Positions 54,125-64,000 of a stretch of DNA of 64,000 bases are shown one piece after another; within the stretch, counting starts at the first letter, position 1, and the number at the start of each line of letters is the position of its first letter. Source of the DNA: Rhodocyclaceae bacterium (GTDB lineage: Bacteria; Pseudomonadota; Gammaproteobacteria; Burkholderiales; Rhodocyclaceae); NCBI GenBank assembly GCA_022072095.1, contig JAJVIJ010000049.1, forward strand, positions 1-64,000. Direction: 5' to 3'. The position numbers were made by a program, and so were the translations under genes. Under the pieces are notes generated by a model that searched no databases, was not told the origin of the DNA, and saw only the letters and a list, made by a program, of their open reading frames with translations.

Positions 54125-55264
54125 TCAGCTTTGCTGGACGACGATGTTCGGAAAGCGCGCGCTCATGTCGCGCGCGGTGTCGGCCACCTTCACGGCGATG
54201 CGCCGCGCCACCTGGCGATAGATCTCGGCGATGCGGCTGTCCGGTGCCGCGACGACGGTCGGATGGCCGGCGTCGGTTTCTTCGCGGACGCGGAGATCGA
54301 GCGGCAAGCTGCCGAGCAGCTCCAGCCCGTAATCGGCGGCCATGCGCGCGCCGCCGCCGGTGCCGAAAATGGCCTCCTCGTGCCCGCAGTTGCGGCAGAT
54401 GTGCATGCTCATGTTCTCGACGATGCCGAGGATCGTGACGCTGACCTTTTCGAACATTTTCAGACCCTTGCGCGCATCGAGCAGGGCGATGTCCTGAGGT
54501 GTGGTGACGATTACGGCGCCGGTCAGCGGCACCTGCTGGGCTAGCGTCAGGTGGATGTCGCCCGTGCCCGGCGGCATGTCGATCAACAGGTAGTCGAGAT
54601 CCTGCCAGCGCGTTTCGGTGAGCAACTGGCGCAGCGCCTGGGTCGCCATCGGGCCGCGCCAGACCATGGGCGTCTCGGTATCCACCAGCAGGCCGATGGA
54701 CATGGCCTGCACGCCGTGGGCACGCATCGGCTCGATGGTCTTGCCATCGGTCGATTCCGGTTTGCCGCTCAAACCGAGCATTTGCGGCAGCGACGGTCCG
54801 TAGATGTCGGCATCGAGCAGGCCGACGTTCGCGCCCTCCTGGGCCAGCGCCAGTGCGAGATTGACCGCGGTCGTGCTCTTGCCGACGCCACCCTTGCCGG
54901 ACGCGATCGCGACGATGTTCTTGACCCCGGGCAGGCGCTTGACGCCACGCTGGACGGCATGCGCCTCGACGCGACTGGACATGTGCACGACCACCTCGGC
55001 GACACCGGGCAGCGCGCCCAAGTGTTCGCGCACCCGTGCACGCAGATGCTCGAACTGACTCCTGGCCGGATAGCCGAGCTCGATGTTCACCTCCACGCGC
55101 CAGCTCTGGGCGTCTAGCGCGTGCACGGCGATGGCGCGCACGCTGCGCGTGGATACGAAATCCTTGCCCGCATTGGGGTCCAGCAGGCTTTTCAATGCCG
55201 CCTCCACATGCGACTGCGTGATCGGCTGCGTAAATGGCTGCGTAGGGGACTGGTCAGTTGCCAT
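54125..55264 (-). CDS. mrp: Iron-sulfur cluster carrier ATPase Mrp (ApbC)
   Basis: 379-residue P-loop NTPase that carries Fe-S clusters to apoproteins. An N-terminal MIP18-like domain (VEAALKSLLDPNAGKDFVST, RVEVNIELGYPA) precedes the ATPase with deviant Walker A IASGKGGVGKSTTAVNLALA, LLDADIYGPSLPQMLGLSG, DYLLIDMPPGTGDIHLTLAQ. The cluster-binding CxxC lies in HICRNCGHEEAIFGTGGG. C-terminal helices finish it. ATG at 55264 was preferred because the MIP18 domain begins just after; the upstream frame to 55312 overlaps the metG promoter region. Divergent from metG, the usual arrangement (metG-mrp) in proteobacteria. Confidence 0.95.
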   Translation of the reverse strand: MATDQSPTQPFTQPITQSHVEAALKSLLDPNAGKDFVSTRSVRAIAVHALDAQSWRVEVNIELGYPARSQFEHLRARVREHLGALPGVAEVVVHMSSRVEAHAVQRGVKRLPGVKNIVAIASGKGGVGKSTTAVNLALALAQEGANVGLLDADIYGPSLPQMLGLSGKPESTDGKTIEPMRAHGVQAMSIGLLVDTETPMVWRGPMATQALRQLLTETRWQDLDYLLIDMPPGTGDIHLTLAQQVPLTGAVIVTTPQDIALLDARKGLKMFEKVSVTILGIVENMSMHICRNCGHEEAIFGTGGGARMAADYGLELLGSLPLDLRVREETDAGHPTVVAAPDSRIAEIYRQVARRIAVKVADTARDMSARFPNIVVQQS

Positions 55265-55338
55265 GACTGCTCCGGAGACTGGCGCGCGAAGCGTGCCGGC
55301 TTGCGGGTACACTCGCGCTTTTTGCTATTTGAAAAACC

Positions 55339-57474
55339 ATGACGCGCCGCCTTCTCGTCACCTCCGCGCTGCCTTATGCCAACGGCGCGATCCACCTGGG
55401 GCACCTGGTGGAATATATCCAGACCGATATCTGGGTGCGTTTCCAGAAGCTGCGCGGCCACACATGCTACTACGTCTGCGCCGACGACACGCATGGCACA
55501 CCGATCATGTTGCGTGCCGAACAGGAGGGCATCACTCCCGAAGCACTGATCGAGCGCGTCGGCATCGAGCACCGTCGCGATTTTGCCGGATTCCTGATCG
55601 ACTTCGACCATTACGGCTCGACCCATTCGCCGGCGACGCGAGGTTATGCGGAAGACATCTATCTGCGCCTCAGGGCGGAGGGCCTGATCGAGGTGCGCTC
55701 GATCGAGCAGTTCTACGATCCGGTCAAGGCGATGTTCCTGCCCGACCGTTACATCCGTGGCGAATGCCCGCGTTGCGGCGCCAAGGATCAGTACGGCGAC
55801 AACTGCGAATCGTGTGGCGCCGCCTATACGCCTTCCGAGCTGAAAAACCCGTATTCCGCGGTGTCCGGCTCCAAGCCGGAACTGCGCGCCTCGGATCATC
55901 ACTTCTTCAAGCTGTCCGACCCGCGCTGCCAGGACTTTCTGCGTCGCTACACGCGTGAGGCCGGCCGCTTGCAGCCAGAGGCCGCGAACAAGATGCAGGA
56001 GTGGCTGGGTGCCGAGGGCGAAAACAAACTGAGCGACTGGGACATCTCCAGGGATGCCCCTTATTTCGGCTTCGAGATCCCTGGCGCGCCGGGCAAGTAC
56101 TTCTACGTCTGGCTGGATGCGCCGATCGGCTATTTCGGCAGTTTCAAGGAGCTGGTGGCCAAGCGCCAGGCGGCGGGCGAAGACATCGATCTGGCGGCGT
56201 TTCTGGAGCCCGGGGCCGCGGCCGCGGTCGGCACCGAGATGTACCATTTCATCGGCAAGGACATTCTCTACTTCCACGCCCTGTTCTGGCCGGCGGAACT
56301 GGAGCACGCCGGCTATCGCACCCCCACCGCGATCTTCGCGCATGGCTTCCTGACGGTGGATGGCGCCAAGATGTCGAAGAGCCGCGGGACCTTCATCACC
56401 GCCGAGAGCTACCTGGGACAGGGACTGAATCCAGAGTGGCTGCGCTACTACTATGCTGCCAAGCTCAATGCGAGCATGGAGGACATCGATCTCAATCTCG
56501 ACGACTTCATCGCCCGGGTCAACAGTGATCTGGTCGGCAAGTACCTGAACATCGCCAGTCGCACGGCCGGTTTCGTGACGCGTCAGGGTGGCGGCCGGCT
56601 CGCGGTCGCCGATGAACAGTTGCCGGTGATCCAGGCGATCCGGGCGGCGGCGCCGCGCATCGCCGAACTGTACGAGGCACGCGAGTTCGGCCGCGCGATG
56701 CGCGAGATCATGGCGCTCGCCGACCAGGCGAACCAGTACGTCGATCAGCACAAGCCGTGGGAACTCGCGCGCGACCCGGGCTCGACGGCCGCGCTCATCG
56801 GCGTGTGCAGCAATGCGCTCAACGTGTTCCGATTGCTGGCGTTGTTGCTGAAACCGGTGCTGCCGGCGCTGGCCCATGCGGTCGAGGATTTCCTTCGCAT
56901 TGTGCCGCTCACCTGGAGCGATCTGGGCCACCTGCTGGCCCCTGGACATGCCATCGCACCCTATCGGCATCTGATGCGCCGCATCGAGCGCAAGGAAGTC
57001 GACGCCTTGCTGGAAGCGAACCGGACCACGCTGACCCAGGAGCCGGCCGCGGCGGCGAGCGGTGGCGCCTCGCCGATCCGGCACGGCGAGGCCGCTCAGC
57101 ACGCGGCGCATGCCGCCACCCAAGCGGATGCCGGTGCGACCATTTCCATCGATACGTTTGCCCAGGTCGACCTGCGCATCGCGCGCATCGTCGATGCGGC
57201 GGCGGTCGAGGGCGCCGACAAGCTGTTGCGCCTGGAACTGGATCTCGGCGCGCTCGGGCGTCGGCAGGTCTTTGCCGGCATCAAGAGCGCCTACGGGCCG
57301 GAGGCGCTGATCGGACGGCTCACGGTCATGGTCGCCAACCTGGCGCCGCGCAAGATGAAATTCGGCTTGTCGGAAGGCATGGTGCTGGCCGCGAGCGATG
57401 CCGATGGCGACTCGCCCGGCATCTTCCTGCTGGCACCGGACACCGGCGCGGAGCCGGGCATGCGCGTCAAGTGA
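55339..57474 (+). CDS. metG: Methionyl-tRNA synthetase
   Basis: 711-residue class I synthetase charging both elongator and initiator tRNA-Met. The HIGH motif is in [20 protein letters not shown], followed by a Cys4 zinc knuckle ([18 protein letters not shown]), [19 protein letters not shown], and the KMSKS loop [19 protein letters not shown]. An anticodon-binding helical domain comes next, then an Ala-rich linker and the C-terminal dimerisation/tRNA-binding domain ([40 protein letters not shown]). Length is normal for the dimeric type. Divergent from mrp; a small acylphosphatase gene follows 19 bases later. Confidence 0.97.
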   Translation: MTRRLLVTSALPYANGAIHLGHLVEYIQTDIWVRFQKLRGHTCYYVCADDTHGTPIMLRAEQEGITPEALIERVGIEHRRDFAGFLIDFDHYGSTHSPATRGYAEDIYLRLRAEGLIEVRSIEQFYDPVKAMFLPDRYIRGECPRCGAKDQYGDNCESCGAAYTPSELKNPYSAVSGSKPELRASDHHFFKLSDPRCQDFLRRYTREAGRLQPEAANKMQEWLGAEGENKLSDWDISRDAPYFGFEIPGAPGKYFYVWLDAPIGYFGSFKELVAKRQAAGEDIDLAAFLEPGAAAAVGTEMYHFIGKDILYFHALFWPAELEHAGYRTPTAIFAHGFLTVDGAKMSKSRGTFITAESYLGQGLNPEWLRYYYAAKLNASMEDIDLNLDDFIARVNSDLVGKYLNIASRTAGFVTRQGGGRLAVADEQLPVIQAIRAAAPRIAELYEAREFGRAMREIMALADQANQYVDQHKPWELARDPGSTAALIGVCSNALNVFRLLALLLKPVLPALAHAVEDFLRIVPLTWSDLGHLLAPGHAIAPYRHLMRRIERKEVDALLEANRTTLTQEPAAAASGGASPIRHGEAAQHAAHAATQADAGATISIDTFAQVDLRIARIVDAAAVEGADKLLRLELDLGALGRRQVFAGIKSAYGPEALIGRLTVMVANLAPRKMKFGLSEGMVLAASDADGDSPGIFLLAPDTGAEPGMRVK

Positions 57475-57493
57475 TCATGACGCCTATCCTAGA

Positions 57494-57787
57494 ATGGCGA
57501 TGAAAAGGACCTTGCACCTGATGATCAGCGGCCGCGTGCAGGGCGTCGGCTATCGCATGGGTTTCGACGCCGAGGCACGCCGGCTGGGAGTCGCCGGTTG
57601 GGTACGCAATCGTCATGATGGCCATGTCGAGGCCCTGATCCAGGGTGAGGAGCTGGCGATCGATGTCTTGATCACTTGGTCGCGACGCGGACCGCCCGCA
57701 GCGCGGGTGCACCAGGTGGTCGAGACCCTGGTCGAGTCCGACTCCAGTGGCGAGATGACCGGCTTCAAGGTCAGGGCGACCGAGTGA
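57494..57787 (+). CDS. acyP: Acylphosphatase
   Basis: About 97-residue enzyme that hydrolyses acyl-phosphates such as carbamoyl- or acetyl-phosphate. The signature GRVQGVGYRMGFDAEARRLG holds the catalytic Arg, and GWVRNRHDGHVEALIQGEE holds the catalytic Asn. The C-terminal segment (RRGPPAARVHQVVETLVE, EMTGFKVRATE) is standard. Start is ATG at 57494 or 57500. It lies 19 bases after metG, likely in the same transcript. Its physiological role in bacteria is not well defined. Confidence 0.93.
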   Translation: MAMKRTLHLMISGRVQGVGYRMGFDAEARRLGVAGWVRNRHDGHVEALIQGEELAIDVLITWSRRGPPAARVHQVVETLVESDSSGEMTGFKVRATE

Positions 57788-57917
57788 TTCCCACAACACA
57801 CCGCCATGCATGCGTGGAATCGATCGCCTTTGAGTCCGGAGTTCGTTCTATTCCGACATCGTCCTTTCGTTACTATCGCGGTACGGCGGCAGGCGCCGAT
57901 AGCCAGGTATTCGATCA

Positions 57918-59153
57918 ATGAGTTCGCATAAACCACGCATACAGTCTTTTCATCCGCCCATGCGCACGCTGATGGGCCCCGGCCCATCCGAGATCCACCC
58001 TCGCGTCATCGCGGCCATGGGCCAGCCGGTCATCGGCTATCTGGATCCGGTTTTCGTCACCATGATGGACGAGCTGAAGGAGCTGCTGCGCTACGCTTTC
58101 ATGACCGAGAACCCGCTCACCTTCCCGGCTTCGGGGCCGGGATCGGTGGGCATGGAAATGTGCTTCGTCAACCTGGTCGAGCCGGGCGACAAGGTGATCG
58201 TGTGCCGCAACGGCGTGTTCGGCGGCCGGATGCTCGAAAACGTCGAGCGCACCGGCGGCGTCCCGGTGGTGCTGGAAGCACCGTGGGGCGAGCCGATCGA
58301 TCCGCAACGGCTGGCCGATTGCCTGAAGGCGCATCCGGACACGCGCATCGTCGCATTCGTACATGCCGAAACCTCGACGGGCTGCGAGTCCGACGCGGCG
58401 GCGCTGATCAGGATCGCACATGAATACGGCGCGCTGACCATCGTCGATGCCGTGACCTCACTGGGCGGATCGCCGGTCAAGGTGGACGCCTGGGGAGCCG
58501 ATGCGATCTATGCGGCCAGCCAGAAATGCCTGTCCTGCACGCCCGGACTGTCACCGGTATCGTTCAATACGCGTGCGATCGAGAAGGTGCGTGCGCGCAA
58601 GACGCGGGTGCAGAGCTGGTTCATGGACCTGAACCTGGTGCTCGAATACTGGGCGGCGAGCGCGCGTACCTACCATCACACGGCGCCGGGCAATAGCCTC
58701 TATGCGCTGCACGAGGCCTTGCTGTTGCTGCGCGAGGAAGGGCTGGAGGCGGCCTGGGCACGACATCGTCGTCATCATCTCGCGCTCAAGGCGGGCCTCG
58801 AAGCCATGGGGCTCACGTTGCTCGTCAAGGAGGGCGCGCGCCTGCCGCAGATGAACGCGGTGCGGGTTCCGGAAGGCGTCGACGAAAAAGAGGTCCGCCG
58901 CCGCTTATTGACCGAATTCAATCTGGAAATCGGCGCCGGCCTCGGGCCGCTCGCCGGCAAGATCTGGCGCTTCGGCATCATGGGCTATTCCTGCAAGCCG
59001 GAGAACGTCATGCTCTGCCTGTCCGCACTCGGTTCGGTGCTGTCGGACATGGCTTATCCGGTCGAGGTGGGTCAGGCGGAAAGCGCCGCCCATCACGCGT
59101 ATGCCTCGCTCCATACCGAGGCCGCAAAGGCCGCGGGCGGGCGTGGGCGCTGA
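57918..59153 (+). CDS. Class V aminotransferase (alanine/serine-glyoxylate aminotransferase family)
   Basis: 411-residue PLP enzyme probably transferring an amino group from alanine or serine to glyoxylate. Seen: LMGPGPSEIHPRVIAAMGQP, the substrate loop FPASGPGSVGMEMCFVNL, VCRNGVFGGRMLENV, VHAETSTGCESDAAALIRIA, DAVTSLGGSPVKVDAWGADA, and the Schiff-base Lys in YAASQKCLSCTPGLSPVSF. The C-terminal domain has WRFGIMGYSCKPENVMLCLS. The catalytic Lys and overall match to AGXT1-like proteins are clear; amino donor preference is not. It may remove glyoxylate made by glycolate oxidation (glcF at 11116). It lies 130 bases after acyP. Confidence 0.9.
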   Translation: MSSHKPRIQSFHPPMRTLMGPGPSEIHPRVIAAMGQPVIGYLDPVFVTMMDELKELLRYAFMTENPLTFPASGPGSVGMEMCFVNLVEPGDKVIVCRNGVFGGRMLENVERTGGVPVVLEAPWGEPIDPQRLADCLKAHPDTRIVAFVHAETSTGCESDAAALIRIAHEYGALTIVDAVTSLGGSPVKVDAWGADAIYAASQKCLSCTPGLSPVSFNTRAIEKVRARKTRVQSWFMDLNLVLEYWAASARTYHHTAPGNSLYALHEALLLLREEGLEAAWARHRRHHLALKAGLEAMGLTLLVKEGARLPQMNAVRVPEGVDEKEVRRRLLTEFNLEIGAGLGPLAGKIWRFGIMGYSCKPENVMLCLSALGSVLSDMAYPVEVGQAESAAHHAYASLHTEAAKAAGGRGR

Positions 59154-59232
59154 GATACGGCGCCGCTGACCGCAACCACGATCACTGCCCGGGCCGGATC
59201 CCTACCGACCCGGGGGCGACAACAGGGTGGGT

Positions 59233-60444
59233 CTAGACCGTGTAGCGTTTCAGGCGGCCGGAGAACTCCTCCAGCTGTCGGATGCCGCTCTGCTCGGCGC
59301 TCAGGCACCAGTCGTGCAATTGCTTGAGCAATTGCTCGCGTGACGCGGTAGACCGCGCCCACAGCGCTTCCAGGTCCTGCCGCAATGCGAACACCGTCGT
59401 CAGCCGGCGACTGGCATCGAGCACTCGTGCAAGCTGCTGCCGTTCGCTGTTGCCCAGCGCGCTTTCACCATGCGCGAGCCAGGTGCCGAGGCGCTTGGCC
59501 AAATCGTCTTCGATGACCACCGCGCGCGCGCGCAACTGGGCGATTTCGTCGCGACAGATGTCGTGCAACGACGCGACATAGCGCTTCACGACATCGTAGC
59601 GGTGCGTGATGATCGCTTGCAGCGTGTCGAAATCCACCGCCGTTCCCGCCGGTGCGAAACGCGGTACGGGGATGACTTTCTTGACGCGCGCGAGCCCGAA
59701 GACTGACAGCAGCCGAATATAGGCCCAGCCGATGTCGAACTCGAACCAGCGCGCCGAGAGCTTGGCCGAGGTAGAGAACGCATGGTGATTGTTGTGCAGC
59801 TCCTCGCCACCAATCAGGATGCCGAAAGGAACGATGTTGGTCGAGGCGTCGGCGCAATTGAAATTGCGATAGCCCCAGAAATGGCCGACGCCGTTGATCA
59901 CACCGGCAGCCCAGAACGGAATCCAGAGCATCTGCGTGACCCAGATCAGCAGGCCCGGCACGATGCCGAACAGCAGTCCGTCCACGCCAAGCAGTAGCGC
60001 GATGCCCAGGAAATTGTGGGCCGAATACAGCTTGCGCTCGATCCAGTCATCCGGCGTTCCATGCCCGTAGCGGGTGAGCGTTTCGCGGTCGCTGGTGGCG
60101 TCGCGATAGAGCAGCACGCCGCCCCACAGCACGCGGTTCAGGCCATAGACCTGCGGGCTGTGCGGATCGTCCGGGGTTTCGCATTTGGCGTGGTGCTTGC
60201 GGTGTACGGCCGCCCACTCGCGCGTGATCATGCCGGTCGTGAGCCACAGCCAGAACCTGAAGAAGTGGCTCGCCAGCGGATGCAGGTCCAGCGCACGGTG
60301 TGCCTGGTGACGATGCAAGAAGATCGTCACCGACGCGATGGTGATGTGGGTGAATGCAAGGGCCACGAGCGTGTAACCCCACCAGGGCAAATCGACATAG
60401 CCGGACATCATGTAGTCATGAGGCATGGTCAGAAGGTAATCCAT
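59233..60444 (-). CDS. Membrane fatty acid desaturase (acyl-CoA delta-9 type) with C-terminal helical tail
   Basis: 403-residue diiron membrane desaturase. Histidine boxes in order: FLHRHQAHRAL, WAAVHRKHHAKCETPDDPH, and EELHNNHHAFSTSAKLS. Transmembrane helices surround them (GYTLVALAFTHITIASVTIF, LGIALLLGVDGLLFGIVPGL). The first 240 residues are the catalytic module making cis-unsaturated acyl chains for membrane fluidity. The remaining ~150 residues are a helical, cytosolic tail (ISL3-transposase-like in feel, see findings) ending SGIRQLEEFSGRLKRYTV. ATG at 60444; a longer frame is not available. It stands alone between the aminotransferase and the DUF4149 gene. Which acyl position is desaturated cannot be read. 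Confidence 0.9.
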   Translation of the reverse strand: MDYLLTMPHDYMMSGYVDLPWWGYTLVALAFTHITIASVTIFLHRHQAHRALDLHPLASHFFRFWLWLTTGMITREWAAVHRKHHAKCETPDDPHSPQVYGLNRVLWGGVLLYRDATSDRETLTRYGHGTPDDWIERKLYSAHNFLGIALLLGVDGLLFGIVPGLLIWVTQMLWIPFWAAGVINGVGHFWGYRNFNCADASTNIVPFGILIGGEELHNNHHAFSTSAKLSARWFEFDIGWAYIRLLSVFGLARVKKVIPVPRFAPAGTAVDFDTLQAIITHRYDVVKRYVASLHDICRDEIAQLRARAVVIEDDLAKRLGTWLAHGESALGNSERQQLARVLDASRRLTTVFALRQDLEALWARSTASREQLLKQLHDWCLSAEQSGIRQLEEFSGRLKRYTV

Positions 60445-60541
60445 TCTTGAGCTTATGGGAGACGGGGGGCGATTCTACCCGCTATGGCTCAGGTAGGCGA
60501 TAGCCGGTTCGGGCGCCGGCAATCTCCCGCCACCGCGGCGT

Positions 60542-61036
60542 TCAGCGACGACGCCCGCACCCCTGGCGGCCTGAGCCTGCCCGGATCAGCCCCAGGCCGA
60601 GCAGGCACTGGGCGAGATAGAGCGCGCTCGAGATGCGATGCAGATCGCCGAAGCGCTGTCGGGCTTCGGGCTGGGTGCCGATGGTGTGTGCCAATTCGCC
60701 CCGCAGTGACTCCATGCGCGGGTGTACGGCCAAGTGGCTGGTTAGCGTCAGGGCCAACATCGCGCACACGATCCAGAACGCCGCGCGTCGCCAGATGCCG
60801 GTCGAAAACCGGAGCAGCAAGGCCAGGCACGACAGCGCGGCACAGGCGTAGCCCAGCCAGTACATTTTCAGGAACAGGCTCGCCGCCACTGCACCCGCCA
60901 GCTGGCGTTCCGGAAGTGTCGAGAACAGGTGCGGGACCACGAGTCCGCCGACCACCCAAAGCCCCCCCACCCAGGTGGTCGTTCCTAGCGCGAACAGTGA
61001 GCGAAGCAGCGAGCGAGCCAGGCTGTCGTCAGTCAT
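60542..61036 (-). CDS. DUF4149 membrane protein
   Basis: 164-residue inner-membrane protein of unknown role. Four predicted helices: SLFALGTTTWVGGLWVVGGL, YWLGYACAALSCLALLLRF, AAFWIVCAMLALTLTSHLAV, and LYLAQCLLGLGLI, with conserved HPRMESLRGELAHTIG between the last two. In betaproteobacteria this family lies after greA in the carAB-greA cluster, and the same is true here: it starts 9 bases past the greA stop. No catalytic motif is visible. Confidence 0.88.
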   Translation of the reverse strand: MTDDSLARSLLRSLFALGTTTWVGGLWVVGGLVVPHLFSTLPERQLAGAVAASLFLKMYWLGYACAALSCLALLLRFSTGIWRRAAFWIVCAMLALTLTSHLAVHPRMESLRGELAHTIGTQPEARQRFGDLHRISSALYLAQCLLGLGLIRAGSGRQGCGRRR

Positions 61037-61045
61037 GCCGGGAAA

Positions 61046-61522
61046 TCAGACGTAGCGGACGTCGATGATTTCCAGTGACCGCATGCCGCCCGGGGTCGGA
61101 AACTCGACGACATCGCCGGCAAATTTTCCGATCAGCGCACGCGCGATCGGCGAGGTGACCGAAATCTTGCCTGTCTTCAGATCGGCCTCGTCTTCGCCGA
61201 CGATCTGATAGCTCAGCGCATCGCCGGTATCCTGGTCTTCGAGGTCAACGGTGGCTCCGAATACGCAACGGCCATCGGCGTCCAGCAGGGCCGGATCGAT
61301 GATCTGTGCGTTGCCGAGCTTGCTCTCGACCTCCTGGATGCGGCCTTCGATGAAGCCCTGTCGCTCCTTGGCCGCGTCGTACTCGGCGTTCTCGGACAGG
61401 TCGCCGTGCGAGCGTGCCTCGGCGATGGCCTGGATCACGGCGGGCCGATCGATCGTTTTCAGACGATGCAGTTCGGCGCGCAATTTTTCGGCACCGACAA
61501 CGGTAAGCGGGGTCTTGCTCAT
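61046..61522 (-). CDS. greA: Transcription elongation factor GreA
   Basis: 158-residue factor that rescues backtracked RNA polymerase by stimulating transcript cleavage. N-terminal coiled coil: [20 protein letters not shown], then the tip with acidic residues [38 protein letters not shown]-terminal FKBP-like domain: [40 protein letters not shown]. All match GreA in length and order. Its ATG overlaps the carB stop by four bases (ATGA), so the two are coupled. Order carB-greA-DUF4149 is typical of betaproteobacteria. Confidence 0.97.
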   Translation of the reverse strand: MSKTPLTVVGAEKLRAELHRLKTIDRPAVIQAIAEARSHGDLSENAEYDAAKERQGFIEGRIQEVESKLGNAQIIDPALLDADGRCVFGATVDLEDQDTGDALSYQIVGEDEADLKTGKISVTSPIARALIGKFAGDVVEFPTPGGMRSLEIIDVRYV

Positions 61523-64000
61523 GGCGAGAGTTCGCCCAGACGCGCGTGCAGTGATTGCAGCGAGTAGGGTTCCAGCTGGTCGAGATACCGCAGGCCGGCG
61601 CAGGCCGCACTCGCCCCCTCCACGGTGGTGTACAGCGTCACGCGCCGCGACAGCGCACTGGTGCGGATCGAGCGCGAGTCGGCCACCGCGGTACGCTTTT
61701 CCTCGACCGAATTGACGATCAGGCTGATCTCGTTGTTCTTGATCATGTCCACGATGTGGGGCCGACCTTCGCTGACCTTGTTGACCGGGGTCACGGGCAA
61801 TCCGGCCTGTGCGATCGCGGCCGCGGTGCCATGCGTTGCGACAATCGTGAAACCCTGCGCCGCCAGGCTTCTCGCCACCTCGACCGCCTTGGTCTTGTCG
61901 GCGGGTTTGACGCTGATGAACACGGTACCGGATGTCGGAATCTGCACGCCGGCACCGATCTGCGACTTGATGAACGCCTCGGCGAAGTGTTCGCCAACGC
62001 CCATGACCTCGCCGGTGGATTTCATTTCCGGTCCGAGTATGGCGTCGACGCCCGGAAACTTGTTGAACGGGAACACCGCTTCCTTGACGCTGTAATAGGG
62101 GGGGACGATTTCACCGACGATGCCCTGCTCGCGCAGGGTTTTGCCGGCCATGCAGCGCGCAGCGATCATCGCCAGCGGTCGGCCCGTCGCCTTGGAAACG
62201 AAGGGCACGGTGCGCGAGGCGCGCGGATTCACTTCGAGCACATAGACGACGCGGTCCTCACCCTGACCCTGGATCGCATACTGGACGTTCATCAACCCGC
62301 ATACGTCCAGCGCACGCGCCATCAGCTCGGTCTGACGACGCAGTTCCGCCTGCACCTCCACAGACAGCGAGAACGGCGGCAGCGAACAGGCCGAGTCGCC
62401 CGAGTGTACGCCCGCCTGTTCGATGTGCTCCATGATGCCGCCGATGACGACCTGCTCGCCGTCCGCCAGGGCATCGACGTCCACCTCGATGGCATCGTTC
62501 AGGAAGCGGTCCAGCAACACCGGGGTATCGGGCGAAACCTTGACGGCCTCGCGCATGTAGCGCTCCAGTTCCTTCCGTTCATGCACGACCTCCATCGCGC
62601 GCCCGCCGAGCACATAGCTGGGGCGGACGACGATCGGATAACCGATCTCGGTGGCGAGGCGCACGGCCTCGTCCGGCGTGCGTGCGGTACGGTTCGGCGG
62701 CTGCGTCAGGCCGATCTGATGCAGCAATTGCTGGAATCGCTCCCTGTCCTCGGCGGCGTCGATGCGGTCGGGCGAGGTGCCGATCACGCGCACACCATTC
62801 GCCTCGAGGTCGCGGGCGCGCTTCAGTGGCGTCTGGCCGCCGAATTGCACGATCACGCCCTCGGGTTGCTCGACCTCGACGATCTCGAGGATGTCTTCCA
62901 GCGTCAGTGGCTCGAAATACAGACGGTCGGAAATGTCGTAGTCGGTGGATACGGTCTCCGGGTTGCAATTGACCATGATGGTTTCGAAGCCATCGGCCTT
63001 GAGCGCAAGCGCGGCATGGACGCAGCAATAGTCGAATTCGATGCCCTGGCCGATGCGGTTCGGGCCGCCACCAAGCACCATGATCTTGCGTCGCGAGCTC
63101 GGTGCCGCTTCGCATTCCTCCTCATAAGTCGAGTACAGATAGGCGGTGTCCGTGGCGAACTCGGCGGCGCAGGTATCGACGCGCTTGTAGACCGGTCGGA
63201 TGCCCAGCTCACGGCGCCGGTCCCGCACCGCTGCCTCGCTGCCGTTCAGCAACTGCGCCAGACGTCTGTCCGCGAAGCCCTGACGCTTGAGCGACCATAT
63301 CTCGTCGCGCGTCAGGTCGGCGAGCGAGCGGCCGACGAGCGCGGCTTCCGCGTGCACCAGTTCCTCGATCTGGGCGAGGAACCACGGGTCGATGCGAGTG
63401 AAGCGATGGACCGCGTCGACGCCCATGCCGAGACGAAACGCCTGTCCGGCGTACCAGATCCGTTGCGCACCCGGGCTCGCCAGTTCACGCTCCAGATCGT
63501 CCGGGTCGACATCGATCTCGTCCAGCCCATAGGTACCGACCTCGAGGCCACGCAAGGCCTTCTGCAGCGATTCCTGAAAGGTCCGGCCAATGGCCATGAC
63601 TTCACCGACCGACTTCATCTGCGTCGTCAGCCGGTCGTTCGCCATGGGAAACTTCTCGAACGCGAAGCGTGGCAGTTTGGTGACGACGTAGTCGATGCTT
63701 GGCTCGAACGAGGCCGGCGTCGCACCGCCGGTGATGTCGTTTTTCAGCTCGTCCAGGGTATAGCCCACCGCCAGCTTGGCGGCGATCTTGGCAATCGGGA
63801 ACCCGGTCGCCTTGGACGCGAGCGCGGACGAGCGCGAGACGCGCGGATTCATTTCGATCACGATCATGCGCCCGTCCGCGGGGTTGATCGCGAACTGCAC
63901 GTTGGACCCGCCGGTATCGACACCGATCTCGCGCAGCACCGCGATGGAGGCGTTGCGCATGATCTGGTATTCCTTGTCGGTGAGCGTCTGCGCCGGCGCG
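61519..64000 (-). CDS. carB: Carbamoyl-phosphate synthase large subunit, N-terminus beyond the window
   Basis: About 827 codons of the large subunit (normally ~1070-1080). The frame is open to base 64000 and the missing ~250 residues lie outside. The enzyme makes carbamoyl phosphate from bicarbonate, ammonia (from CarA) and two ATP for arginine and pyrimidines. Visible: rest of the first ATP-grasp half ([20 protein letters not shown]), the oligomerisation domain, the second half ([77 protein letters not shown]), and the C-terminal allosteric domain ([20 protein letters not shown]). greA overlaps its stop. carA is expected just outside. Confidence 0.97.
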   Translation of the reverse strand, partial: APAQTLTDKEYQIMRNASIAVLREIGVDTGGSNVQFAINPADGRMIVIEMNPRVSRSSALASKATGFPIAKIAAKLAVGYTLDELKNDITGGATPASFEPSIDYVVTKLPRFAFEKFPMANDRLTTQMKSVGEVMAIGRTFQESLQKALRGLEVGTYGLDEIDVDPDDLERELASPGAQRIWYAGQAFRLGMGVDAVHRFTRIDPWFLAQIEELVHAEAALVGRSLADLTRDEIWSLKRQGFADRRLAQLLNGSEAAVRDRRRELGIRPVYKRVDTCAAEFATDTAYLYSTYEEECEAAPSSRRKIMVLGGGPNRIGQGIEFDYCCVHAALALKADGFETIMVNCNPETVSTDYDISDRLYFEPLTLEDILEIVEVEQPEGVIVQFGGQTPLKRARDLEANGVRVIGTSPDRIDAAEDRERFQQLLHQIGLTQPPNRTARTPDEAVRLATEIGYPIVVRPSYVLGGRAMEVVHERKELERYMREAVKVSPDTPVLLDRFLNDAIEVDVDALADGEQVVIGGIMEHIEQAGVHSGDSACSLPPFSLSVEVQAELRRQTELMARALDVCGLMNVQYAIQGQGEDRVVYVLEVNPRASRTVPFVSKATGRPLAMIAARCMAGKTLREQGIVGEIVPPYYSVKEAVFPFNKFPGVDAILGPEMKSTGEVMGVGEHFAEAFIKSQIGAGVQIPTSGTVFISVKPADKTKAVEVARSLAAQGFTIVATHGTAAAIAQAGLPVTPVNKVSEGRPHIVDMIKNNEISLIVNSVEEKRTAVADSRSIRTSALSRRVTLYTTVEGASAACAGLRYLDQLEPYSLQSLHARLGELSP

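Overview
The window is GC-rich chromosomal DNA with dense, mostly housekeeping gene content and one small scarred accessory patch. Gene order points to a betaproteobacterium: xseA / exbB-exbD-lpxK-Trm112-kdsB, grpE-dnaK-dnaJ, yciO-like / site-2 protease / trpS / scpA-scpB-rluB, rimP-nusA-infB-rbfA-truB, and carB-greA-DUF4149. A PhaM-like protein, SoxYZ and a CopK-like protein fit that lineage. The genus cannot be told from the sequence alone. No rRNA, CRISPR array or prophage was seen. Two tRNA genes are present (Phe-GAA and initiator Met-CAT).

Layout. 1-2.3 kb: end of a heavy-metal-type sensor kinase, a CopK-like periplasmic protein that has lost most Met ligands, and tRNA-Phe. 2.4-6.7 kb: fused isobutyryl-CoA mutase IcmF and 3-hydroxybutyryl-CoA dehydrogenase. 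6.7-11 kb: SelO AMPylator, a small membrane protein, SoxYZ without other sox genes, PhaM-like protein and a PP2C phosphatase. 11-17.2 kb: glcF and xseA on minus, then exbB-exbD-lpxK-Trm112-kdsB on plus, separated by an AT-rich gap with DnaA-box-like sites. 17.2-18.9 kb: accessory patch with a BrnT/CopG-like toxin-antitoxin pair and truncated IS110 and IS91 pieces between two ~100-bp direct repeats. 18.9-28.5 kb: degenerate receiver protein, then the propionate module pccA-pccB-meaB-mcm (minus), with a divergent GntR regulator and malonyl/methylmalonyl-CoA synthetase matB. 28.5-32.5 kb: two LPS-type glycosyltransferases and a Ser/Thr kinase with a cyclic-nucleotide-binding domain. 32.5-36.4 kb: grpE-dnaK-dnaJ with sigma-32 promoter sequences. 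36.4-48.3 kb: hydrolase, YciO, protease, trpS, scpAB, rluB and the rimP-truB translation/transcription operon preceded by an attenuator-like leader. 48.4-64 kb: DUF2242 lipoprotein, tRNA-fMet, ABC-F ATPase, CbpA-like co-chaperone, acyl-CoA dehydrogenase, Mrp, metG, acylphosphatase, class V aminotransferase, desaturase, DUF4149 protein, greA and the larger part of carB.

How the genes work together. The clearest metabolic theme is short-chain acyl-CoA turnover. PccAB makes methylmalonyl-CoA from propionyl-CoA, Mcm (with MeaB) converts it to succinyl-CoA, MatB could feed malonyl- or methylmalonyl-CoA into the same pool, and IcmF interconverts isobutyryl- and n-butyryl-CoA next to a hydroxybutyryl-CoA dehydrogenase. 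The two B12 mutases carry the substrate-specificity residues expected for their different substrates. The most unusual observations are the CopK homologue lacking most Met ligands, the repeat-bounded toxin-antitoxin patch, the DnaA-box cluster upstream of exbB, and the orphan soxYZ and glcF genes.
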